This document shows, piece by piece, positions 53,996-63,090 of a stretch of 64,000 nucleotides of DNA; position 1 is the first letter of the stretch, and each line of letters begins with the position of its first letter. The position numbers were made by a program, and so were the translations under genes. The notes beneath the pieces were generated by a model. It was not told where the DNA came from. It saw nothing but the letters and a program-made list of their open reading frames with translations, and made no database searches. This DNA is from Rhizopus arrhizus. Taxonomy: Eukaryota > Mucoromycota > Mucoromycetes > Mucorales > Rhizopodaceae. The stretch is taken from positions 124,001-188,000 of the forward strand of contig JAKZZE010000001.1 in assembly GCA_024220505.1 (NCBI GenBank), written 5' to 3'.

Positions 53996-54400
53996 GTAGT
54001 GGATCACTTTATGATTGCAGCCTTTTTTTGTTTTTTTGTTTTGGCATTAGTATTTATTTGTATATACTATTGAAAGGGCTTCTGGGGACCCAACAGAGGA
54101 AAGTTGTTGGAGAATAGACGGTAATAATATCTCCAAGAAATTCAACAAGTTTTTTACTCTCTGCCAAGCACAAGAAAAAATTGGATGGAAGTTAGATAAT
54201 AACTTCAATGAAATTCTGTAGGATACCCATTCTATAATACTATCTAGATAGTACTAATACCGTTCATCTAGTGCGTTATCTGGTGTCCTTGTTCTGCAGG
54301 AACGAAATGACTATAAAGTTTTACGAAAGGAATCTTCTCCTCGGATCTATTGAGAAAAATACGACAAGACTTAATGCAGATATTATTCTCCAGGTCTCCA
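53996..54400. other. Stretch with no supported gene
   Basis: Scattered short coding-like pieces (for example CWRIDGNNISKKFNKFFTLC around 54110-54160) may be a decayed 5' part of the next gene, but stops interrupt them. Confidence 0.35.
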
Positions 54401-55117
54401 GTACAGCTCAAATTTACTTGCTGAAGTAAAAAATGTTATTATTGTAAGTGTGAAACGGTTATAATTATTTGGTTGTAATATTTTTTGATATATGATTGCA
54501 CATATGCTTTTTAGAAGTTCAAAAATGACTTAATAATTGAAGAAGATATGATTTGCCAACTATTGCAGCTTTGCAGTGGAGCCACTCAAGGTGAAAAGCA
54601 AGTAATTCGTGCTGTTGTGGAAATGTAAATACACTACTGATAAGTTCTTTGTAATATATTTTCTAACATATTTAAATAGAGTTCCGCACTTGTATAATTG
54701 CAATCTGACGGACCTAGATGAAGCACATTTGATTGGTAGCTATGTCCATCTGTTTATACATGGTCTTTTCTTGTCAAGACAGATGAACAAAGTTGCACAT
54801 TGGTAAGTGATGAAAATGAGATGCTACTTGCTTTTTAATTTCTTTTTACTAGCTCAAATTCATTGGTACATGGCCATGCTGAAACTGAAAACAGTAATCG
54901 TCTTGATTACAAAATTGACATTTGCGAAGCATATGAGTATGCATATACCAATGTTTTTGGTGAAGTCAAGGCAAGCAAGAAAACATCTCATATACAGCTT
55001 GCATATGACTTCTGTCGCTGTGCTATTTTTTGCAAGGATGCGATAGATTCACATAATCTATCTGCATCTTTAGGTTTCCAGGTCGTTGGTTTGAAAAAAA
55101 AAAGCGGATCTTATTGA
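54400..55117 (+). pseudogene. Multi-exon hypothetical gene, probably 5'-decayed
   Basis: Exons ending 54443, then 54515-54624, 54680-54802 and 54853-55117 join in one frame with GTAAGT/GTAAAT donors and TAG acceptors: ...NVII, KFKNDLIIEEDMICQLLQL, VPHLYNCNLTDLDEAHLIGSYVHLFIHGL and CSNSLVHGHAETENSNRL DYKIDICEAYEYAYTNVFGEVKAS. I do not recognise a named domain; proteins of this style (LIGSYVHPFL, RPDYKVDV, FGEVK) seem common as repetitive hypothetical proteins in Mucoromycota, from general impression only. A convincing start was not found and the frame ends soon after VVGLKKKSGSY at a low-complexity A-run, so it may be truncated. A LINE2 tail inserted 64 bp downstream. Confidence 0.55.
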
Positions 55118-55181
55118 TAAAACATAGTTAGTTCATTTAATTAAATGAAACCATTACTTTTTTTTTATAATGTCTTTACAT

Positions 55182-55430
55182 CCTTCATCCTATTTCTTCT
55201 GACTAACTATCGTCCTTTTCTTCGTCTTTTTTCTACTATTTATCTGCATTCTGTTTCATCAAGTACCACCTCTCCGCGCATGTGTGACTACACTAGTCTT
55301 ACAGGTTCAAATGATATAAAAAAAAAGGGTGATTCAAATTTATATTCTTTTTGAAATAATAATGTAGGCTGTATGCATCTTATTCTATAATTTTATTTAA
55401 TAAAAACAAAATTACTTTACAAAAAAAAAC
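55182..55430 (+). mobile_element. LINE2, 5'-truncated 3' UTR copy
   Basis: CCTTCATCCTATTTCTTCTG...ATTACTTTAC and a short A-run. Perfect 10-bp TSD GTCTTTACAT at 55172-55181 and 55431-55440. About 100 bases are shared with 48325-48425. Confidence 0.92.
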
Positions 55431-55440
55431 GTCTTTACAT

Positions 55441-56350
55441 TATAAAAAATATATTTGTACGTTCACAAAGCTGGTTTCGTTAAATAAAGGAAGAGAAATG
55501 ACTTGTTGAGTTTGATTGGGCATTTCGACGAGACTTTAAACATCTAGGCATTATGTGATAACCAATTTGTGCAATTCCAGATTAAGATACCAGATTTTGA
55601 TTGCACCACTTTTCCTCTGAATTTCTTTGTCATGAATGGCATTACTCATGGTATTACTATGTCTCCCAAAAAAGGAAATGTTCATTGTCCATCTGTCAAT
55701 AATTGTTTTTTCACAATTAAAATTGTATTATCATTACTAGTTTTTTAACAAAAAAAAAACTTATTAAGTTCCACGTGTATAAGCTAAAACATAGTTATAA
55801 GATTACTGGTAAAATAATGTATACCTGTTACTTACTCTTTTAATTATGCAACATTATTATTATGTTAAAACTAGAATTTTAGTAAGACTGCTGATTTATC
55901 ATTTATAATAATATTAATGCGACTCTTTTTTAGCCACAACTTAAATAAATCTGTCCATCCTGTAATCAATTTATTTTCTCTTGCCTTCTTTAAACTTCAA
56001 TTATTTTTTTGTTAACTACAAGATATAGCCTATCAACATATGGCCATGGTAATAAGGATAAACTGTTATTGGCGCTATTATTGAATTATAATGGTGTGAA
56101 ATACATGGATCATTGATGTTCCTGGGTACTGAAGCTTTAATGTAATAGAAAATATATGATAAATTTTGCAAGTTTAGATTTTTTGATATATTTTCTTTGA
56201 CTATAAACACTGTCTAAACTTATTTAAATCATGTTAAGCTGATGCCAGGCTACTTATACCTTATGCAAGTATCGTATGAGATAACTTGAGGGGTTTTAAG
56301 AGTAAAACAGAAAATAAAGAGACAGTGACAAATAAATATTGTGAGAATTC
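55441..56350. other. AT-rich stretch, nothing recognised
   Basis: No coding, RNA or repeat feature that I can support on either strand. Confidence 0.45.
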
Positions 56351-56373
56351 ATTTATTCATGGTACAGTTAAAG

Positions 56374-56574
56374 AAACTAGGTTGGGCCAATGACAAAAAA
56401 AATTTGGTCAATTTAAAATTGAATTGGGACACCAATGCGAAAATGGGGCACAGATGAGAAAATGGGACAAAGGAGAGACAGAATGTTAGTTTTTTTTTTT
56501 TGGACGAATAATAATTGATTTTAAAATGTTTAACTCACCTTTTTTTTTGGAAAAAGCGAAAATGGAAATCAGAC
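56374..56574 (+). repeat. Left TIR of the Fanzor transposon
   Basis: AAACTAGGTTGGGCCAATGA ... GCGAAAATGGAAATCAGAC. Contains three spaced AAAATGGGACA-like units. Lies 3' of the Fanzor gene and is therefore the likely position of the guide-RNA scaffold. Confidence 0.9.
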
Positions 56575-56708
56575 ACAGGAGTTTTGTAGATTGAAGGTGG
56601 TTAGTACATTATCCGTAAGCTTAAGGAAAAAAAATTGTCCAACTTACACTGTACAGAAGTATGAGAGAGTCATATCAATCACACGGAAAGCTGGCCACTG
56701 GGATCTAA
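56374..56708 (-). ncRNA. Candidate Fanzor guide RNA (omega-RNA) region
   Basis: In known Fanzor and TnpB systems the guide RNA scaffold is encoded at the 3' end of the nuclease gene and reads out past the transposon end into flanking DNA, which becomes the guide. Here that would be the minus strand from the Fanzor stop (56709) through the left TIR and out at CCTAGTTT into CTTTAACTGTACCATG. Position only; no secondary structure was computed. Confidence 0.35.
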
Positions 56709-59343
56709 CTAACGCACAAAGGCATCAAGATGCTGATTTTTGTTTTTTGCAGCAAATAAAAATATATCCAGTATGTTATGAGCAGCCATAATATCACGAT
56801 TCCATATGATATTGCAATTGTTTTGCTTACACTGCAATACCGTATGTACTCTTCGTTTTGATTTGGCGGTTACAACATTGTCTACGTTTCTAGTCTTGCA
56901 TTTGTTGCAGATTTGGCTTGTTAAGTATTCATCCACCATGCAAATATCAAGCTGCTTTCCACAATATTTTTTCAAAGCCTTCTTAATCATCCGCACATGA
57001 GCAGATTTATTTCCACGGAGGCTGGAACCAAACATACCATCACCAAAAGCAATGATGGTTTTCTTGGATCTTTTTTCGTGATCAATGGGAGCAGAAGGAT
57101 AGTATCTATTCTCTTTCTTGGTAGATGTTCTTACGCCTGTAGTTGCTTTTTCATCGTATTTGGCACTACCGTGAATGAAGCGCTTACAGATCTCATAAAC
57201 ACCTTTTTGTTTTCTCATGTAGCATTTGAACTTCAGCTTTGACGACCTACACAGATTTTTGCATGTTGCTCAAGTAAACAAGTAAAAAAAAAATATGTTT
57301 TTATTTACCAAGATTTTTCATTGTAGTAACTTGTAATATCGTCATATAAGCTTAGTCTTTCTTTGCAAGCTTTTAAAAATTCTGCCATATTGGATGTCTT
57401 TAACGAGCTTAAGTTAGAAATTTTCAAAAACTGAGCCTTGTGTTGTTCTTGATGCTTTTTTCGTATAGAATTCGCATCATTATAGCCACACAGATGATAG
57501 TACTCGTCCAAGCTTGTAATTCTTTGTCTTCCGGATGTATCGACGGCAGTTATAAGTGTGGCAACACCAGGATCTACTCCCCAAATTTCACAGCCATTTT
57601 CAATATCTTCGAGGAAGTCCTCAGGCTGTTTTCCCAGTAGAATGTCTATTTGTTTTTTCTTCCTCACTCTAGAAAAAAGGAAAGAAATCGAATACCCATC
57701 GGTATATATAACGTTTCTATATATAACTTGATTAAATTAAGGCTCTTATTTTTCAATTCAACTAAGCTAACTTACTGAAATTGTTTTTTCCCCTCTGAAA
57801 GGCTTTTTCGAGTTCGAAATCCCATTTTGGAAAAGTTAAAAAGCCTATAGTAGAAGTCCGAGAGTGCCGATTTATCTTTAACACCTTTTGGGATATTTTC
57901 AATACCAGATTGCTTCAACAGTCGCCAGAAAGCTTGGGCATCTATTTGTATTGACTTCATCGCAAATGAATATACAGGTAAGATGGAAAAAAAGCGATAG
58001 CCTCGCCGATCGGTGTATTTAGCAGGCGTGAATGTTCCATCTTCAATTCTAGACTGGATACTTGTAATAAATTTCACAAAAGCAGGTAAATAGGACTCAA
58101 GTTTCTCTAATTTTTTCCCAAGCACTAGTGGTATTTTTGAATTAATGCTTTGCAGTACTTGTTCCTGTAAAGACTTGAAGCTTCGTCTATTGAGTATTGA
58201 AGTAAACGTGAGTTCTTTTAACTTCCTATAAATGTAGGACTTGGAGGCAAAGGTGGCTGGTTTTTCTTCCATAATATACACCTTCTCATTTATCTTTTGC
58301 TGAAGATAGAAAAACCATTTGAAGAATTCATGAGGTTTGGAGTACACGTCTTCCGCATCGCAGTTCATTGTCTGATATCGACTCCATAATGCATTCATTT
58401 TCTCTATGGTTTCTTCTAAACATTGATTTCTTTCTAAAGATGAGGGCCATATTGATTGCTGTTTCTGCTTTAATGTATAAACATAGTGAGAGAGTGCTTT
58501 TCTTTGGGCAACTGATAATCCTTTGCAATAGAAGGGAGAAGACATATCTGAAAAAGTTTCCAGAAAAAAGAGGGTTGTTCTCCTTTCATGGTTTTCACAT
58601 ACATGGTTGCGTATGAGTACATTGTATTGCTTACACATAATAGACAGAACAGACGAATATCCAATACTCTTGAGGGATTGCAGTATTGTTTCATTGACTT
58701 GGCATTCGTTGCAAAATTCAAAAAAGTAATCTTGACAGTATTTAGGGACTTTTTTGCCATTGCCAGTTACAACAGTGAAAATAGAATAGACAAGGGTATG
58801 ATCAATAATTGGCACTTGTTCCCCCTTGTTTAAAAGCTTCAAAAAAATATAGTTCATGAATAACGAGCCTACGTGGATCGCTTTGGTTGTGTAGGCCACT
58901 ACTGAAGCAATCTTTTCATAAACCCTTGTGTCCGTACATATATTTTTTAAGGAGGATTTGATTGCAAAAGTTTCCTTTTTCTCATCAGGATTGTGAGATG
59001 GCTCCTTTTGCTTCTTTTTTGGGCAAAGGTTGGATGATGATCTTGAGTGAGTATGTGATCCGCAAGAAGGACATGTCTTTTCTGTATTGCTTTTTGTTTT
59101 CATTCTAAAGTCTTGCAAAGCAAGTTGTTTATCTATTTTCTTCTGTATCTTTTTGGAGGTAGGAGGAAGAGCACTAGGAGCCTGTAAAGTAGAAGCCTGT
59201 AAAGTAGAAGCCTGTGAAGTAGAAGCCTGTGAACCAGAAGCCTGTGAAGTAGAAGCCTGTGAACCAGAAGCAACTGAAGTGGTCAGAGCAGATGTAACTG
59301 ATATATTATCAGAATTGACTTCTTGAAAAAAAGTAAGGAACAT
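56709..59343 (-). CDS. Fanzor RNA-guided nuclease (TnpB/OMEGA-like), three exons
   Basis: Exons 59343-57776, 57668-57309 and 57246-56709 splice in frame (GTAAGT/GTAAAT donors, TAG acceptors) to 821 residues. The start is the first ATG; an upstream exon is possible. The N-terminus has Ser/Gln/Ala repeats and a CPSC zinc cluster, then ~400 residues of helical and WED/REC-like sequence without a simple motif. The RuvC part is clear: IWGVDPGVATLI (Asp555, RuvC-I), IIAFGDGMFGSS (canonical RuvC-II position, no Glu), VDEYLTSQICNKC (Glu749, the alternative Fanzor glutamate) and WNRDIMAAHNIL (Asp794, RuvC-III), with a C4 zinc finger (CNKC, CKQNNC). Known family members cut DNA guided by an element-encoded RNA. 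All catalytic residues are present, so it may be active. Confidence 0.93.
59175..59275 (-). repeat. Coding minisatellite in the Fanzor N-terminus
   Basis: Tandem units of GAAGCCTGTGAAGTA/CCA on the plus strand encode (S/L)QAS(T/G) repeats. Unit number may vary between copies. Confidence 0.8.
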
Positions 59344-59828
59344 GATACCTCGCAATGTGTTATTTTGGTACTTACTCTTTAAAATCTTTCTTTTGTTGAC
59401 GAGCTCTTCGCGGGATCACTTTTATATCTTCGCTTCATTATCTATTATAAGCTTCAGAAAGAAAATAAATGTTTATAGATTTGTTCAAGTTCTGTTACTT
59501 TCTATTGAAATCCTTAATGGCCAATGAAAATTTTTTGATATATAACAGTAGCAAAACTGATTAATTGCTTTGGAGCATCTCAAAACTATAGCTTGTGGCG
59601 ATCCAGCATAATTACTAGTCATATGCTTTTCTTGACTATTTAATTAATGGACTGGCAGGTAATGTAATTGGCTATACGGCTTATGTAATGTTATAAGATA
59701 ATAAGCATTTTGCATAAAATTTATTCTACCTCATTTTTTGTAATATACATAGTGGGGGCTAAGTAAATCTGTCCTTTTTGAAGATGAATATTCATAACTT
59801 AAGCAATGGTTTCAGAAATTACTGCTTT

Positions 59829-60045
59829 GTCCGATTTCCATTTTCGCTTTTTCCAAAAAAAGGTGAGTTAAACATTTTAAAATCAATTATTATTCGTCCA
59901 AAAAAAAAAAACTAACATTCTGTCTCTCCTTTGTCCCATTTCCCTATCTGCGTCCCATTTTCGCATTGGTGTCCCATTTTGACAACCGTGTCCCAATTCA
60001 ATTTTAAATTGACCAAAATGTTTTCTCATTGGCCCAACCTAGTTT
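59829..60045 (-). repeat. Right TIR of the Fanzor transposon
   Basis: Complement of the left TIR but with one additional GGGACA-type unit, making it ~16 bp longer. Lies 5' of the Fanzor gene, about 485 bases from its ATG. Confidence 0.9.
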
Positions 60046-60058
60046 TATTCATGGTAAT

Positions 60059-60688
60059 CAAACTCACAAATCACAAATATAAGTCACAACAACTGGAAAG
60101 CTTTTATCAGTAGCCCTATGCACCATATTCCTAGGAATGTATGGTACAGACTTCTTCATAAGAAATTATCCACTCGAGCCAATCTGCATAGAATCATACC
60201 AGCAAAGGTAGACGATGACTATTGCCAATTGTGCAAGCTACCAGAAACAGAGCAGCATATGCTCTTTACTTGTATTCAAAAACAAGACTTGTGGAACGCA
60301 GCCTTCAAGAAATACTTGTCAAATCCTAAAGGTCCCAGTTGCAGCTCAATATTCGAGGACCTATCTACACTTAGATTATCCAAGTATTACATCTTACACT
60401 ATCATGACAAGTTTACAATCTATGATTTTTTTGCTACAGTCATTCGATTCATTTGGAAAGCCCACTGGCAACAATTCTTTGAACAGACTCCTGTCGTGGA
60501 TGAGATTGTCATCAATCAAATCCAAAAAGAGCTATTGAAACTATCTGCTTACAATTTTCTATGCTAATTTCTTTTGTATTTTCGCGACAAGTCACTGTTT
60601 AATACACTTGTATCGCTCTTAATCCTTATACTCTTTGATGAGTTTTAATAAACATTAAAATTTTCATCCATAAAAAAAAAAAAAAAAA
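60059..60688 (+). pseudogene. LINE3 3' fragment (zf-RVT end), 5'-truncated
   Basis: The frame is open from the fragment start (SFYQ region overlaps another frame) and reads WKAFISSPMHHIPRNVWYRLL then CQLCKLPETEQHMLFTCIQKQDLW, a zf-RVT domain, to a stop at 60567. After a short 3' UTR comes a poly(A) tail (60672-60688). The 15-bp TSD TTTATTCATGGTAAT (60044-60058, 60689-60703) is perfect. Different from LINE1 and LINE2. Confidence 0.88.
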
Positions 60689-60703
60689 TTTATTCATGGT
60701 AAT

Positions 60704-61277
60704 TTAGATCTGAAGAAAAGAAAAAAAAACGAAAAGAGAGCTCTATTTATACTTTTCGAAGTATGGTAAATCATACTATAATCTGATTTGTTCTGCTACA
60801 GTATTGCCCTTTACTGCGGTGCATCGTTCGTCATGAAGTACCTGGATGATGAGTAGTTGATTTGGTTGGATGTTTGTGTTCTACTGCTATGGCATGTCTG
60901 TAAATTATTTTTATATTCGTTTTTTTTGGGGAAGGTGGTTTTATTTAGGTGTCGTACAGAGACGTGCACATTTAACTGATAATTTATAAGAAAAATGGGA
61001 AAGAAAATACGTGTAATAACAAGTGAGATTAGGCGCTCTTCTGTGGGATGTTTGTATAGAGGCTACTATTTTCATAATTGGTTTTTCGAATAAGATAAGT
61101 GGTACTTGCAGCCTTTCCTTGTGGGTAGTATTTTTGATTATCAAAGATAAACTTCCAATGAAGATTCCAGAGGGACAGAAGAGTGCAGGCTACTATATCG
61201 AGAAAATTAAGCGAGAGCGATAGGATAACCGATGGGCCAGACGAGCTAGGACGAGCAATGGTAGTAGAGTTAAGTGT
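60704..61277. other. Stretch without a supported gene
   Basis: A plus-strand piece around 61000-61110 reads GKKIRVITSEIRRSSVGCLYRGYYFHNW, which looks protein-like but is closed by stops; not assigned. Confidence 0.35.
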
Positions 61278-61910
61278 TGAGATATTTGCAAATAATAAAG
61301 TTGAGAAATAAAAGGAGATAGTACATGAAAACCTAGTGAATAAGTCTCTATGTAAACTCTTTATTAGATTTCAAGATGAGATAGAGAACCCATTTAATCA
61401 AACTACGCCTTTATATAGGTGAATTTTAAACAACTAGAAACTTCGGCTTTTATGTGCTTTTTATAGACAGCTTTTATTTTTATTAGTAATATGTCTTTGT
61501 TAATAATGGGTTAATACATACTTAAAGGTTGATATTTAATGAATATAGTTTTTTTGTCAATTAAATGTAGTGGAAAACTGATGAAAGGAAAAGGAGGAAA
61601 AAGCTTAGATTCTCATTAAATAGCCTTTTGCTACTGTCATTTGGAAGCACCAAAATTTGCTCGTACCACATTTTCCAACTTTTCGCATTTTCAAATCATA
61701 GGAAATGAAATTATTTAGGGACCGAAGTGAGTTCAAAACCAACTTTGCTATTGAGCTTGAACAATATAAATATTGTAAATGGTTAATATTGGAAATGAAC
61801 CTTAGATAACATGTAGCAAGTAATATTATGTATTTGTTACTTGTTATTTGTTGTATAAGATTTGAGTAATCTAATACTAATGACAAGTACTTAATGAGGT
61901 AAGTGCGATA
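61278..61910 (-). repeat. Old LTR, family C, with a 279-bp insertion
   Basis: Diverged copy of the element C LTR (TGAGATATTTGCAAATAATA ... GAGGTAAGTGCGATA). No TSD is recognisable. Interrupted at 61420-61698. Confidence 0.85.
61420..61698. mobile_element. Small TG...CA insertion (279 bp) in the old LTR-C
   Basis: Starts TGAATTTTAAAC and ends TTTCAAATCA, flanked by TAGG (61416-61419 and 61699-61702; ATAGG if the last A is counted in the TSD). Absent from all other LTR-C copies. Could be a solo LTR or a small non-autonomous element; no inverted repeat was seen. Confidence 0.6.
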
Positions 61911-61968
61911 CTCAAAAAGTGGAAATGGGCAGGCTTTCTACCGCACTTTTTTTCTTTCCTTTTGTGGT

Positions 61969-62232
61969 TATCGTATCCCGACATACTTTGAATATGATCC
62001 GTATTCAATATACAAGGAATCAGAGCGATGGATGCTTTACAAAGATTTATTGCAGTCTTTTCTCTATTATTCGGTCATAACTAATTCCACTCCTTTAGCT
62101 CAATACAAATTGTTTTAATATAGCTCCTGATGCAATAAGACATAAATGAAAAATAGATCTACTTAAGAAATAATTACAAGCATTCTACTTGCATAACCAG
62201 GAACAGATCTTCATATTAAAACTGTTTCATAT
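61969..62232 (+). repeat. Truncated, diverged LTR of family B
   Basis: Matches the first ~260 bases of the element B LTR with scattered changes (TATCGTATCCCGAC versus TGTCGTATCCCAAC) and then loses similarity after TTTCATATTAG. Older than element B. Confidence 0.85.
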
Positions 62233-62261
62233 TAGTTGGTGTTCATTTACTAGTTTCTTTG

Positions 62262-63090
62262 GCACCTGTATAAAGCGAGAATTGATAGTCCTGGTGAAGA
62301 TTTTAGTGTCCGTATTGACTAAGGAAATGGGGCGATAATGTTTCATTTGTATCGAGCCTCCTTTTTTTTTGGCTAGAGTATCATATGCGATTTATTCCAG
62401 GATTTAGGGAACACAACTTTTTCGAGGAAATTGCTGTAAATTTAGCAAATAAGAGGCTCGAATGGCGAGAGGCTCATAATCAAGTGCAGTATTTTGTATG
62501 ATAAGCCATCAGAATCTGGGCTACTTTTTCGAGGTGAACGTCAACTATGCTGTAATATGTCGTTTATTGTGATTGACAAAGTCAACAAGTGTTGTTGTAT
62601 AGAATTGAGCTTCAGAGAATCTGAGAAGTGGGCTACAATGGTTTCCAAGGATGCTTCATCAACCTGATCTGGCATATACAACTGACTATAAAAGTATTTA
62701 ACAACAGTGATGTTTTTAGCATTGGAATTGCAGGTCGAACCCTGTGACTGTGTTAGCTGAGCATGGTATATATCTTGACTTTCCCTTGTAGTAACGAGTC
62801 ATTTCTGGAAACCAGGTGATTTTTCATTATATTGGCGCCAAAACTTGCAAGCTTTAAGGTATTCAATTTCTGCCATTTGATCTTGAAGGGAGCTAATTTA
62901 CAATTTGATTGTGGGAGAAGAGTGGATAAGATATTTGTGTTCTTGTATTGCCGAAGAATACGGTTACGCTTCTGTTGGAGTTTTTTATCTATTTTATTCG
63001 CCAGTTGTTCTGTGTCAGTTGAAACGATCTGGTGAAAAATGTAACCTTCTTTTTGATCCAGTCCCAGGTGTCTAATTCGATTAGATGGTC
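62262..63090 (-). pseudogene. LINE4 ORF2 fragment (linker and RT), decayed
   Basis: On the minus strand, frames with several shifts read KIDKKLQQKRNRILRQYKN, LKACKFWRQYNEKSPGF, DEASLETIVAHFSDSLKLN, SPDSDGLSYKILHL, FPKSWNKSHMIL and HYRPISLVNTDTKIFTRTIN. This is the linker between endonuclease and RT followed by the first RT blocks of an L1-like LINE. The YADD motif and everything downstream are missing where the LTR-B remnant begins. Not in the same subfamily as LINE1 judging from these segments. Confidence 0.75.

Larger units (their letters stand above)
56374..60045 (-). mobile_element. Fanzor-carrying DNA transposon with ~200-bp TIRs (3.67 kb)
   Basis: Long inverted repeats (56374-56574 and 59829-60045) with tip AAACTAGGTTGGGCC enclose a single gene, a Fanzor nuclease. 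No transposase is inside, so it would be moved in trans, or Fanzor is its only mobility-related gene. The 13-mer TTTATTCATGGTA occurs next to both ends (56352-56364 and 60044-60056); the right copy doubles as the TSD of the LINE3 copy, so the insertion footprint is ambiguous. Confidence 0.85.

Noticed and set aside
59175..59275. CRISPR-like tandem repeats
   Set aside because: The repeats are contiguous coding units without spacers.
59343..59460. An additional 5' exon of Fanzor beginning ATGAAGCGAAG with a GTAAGT donor
   Set aside because: The frame from that ATG has a stop before the donor, and the other phases do not join the main exon without a stop.
60950..61230. Possible gene with EIRRSSVGCLYRGYYF
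   Set aside because: Stops in every frame, no splice solution found and no motif recognised.
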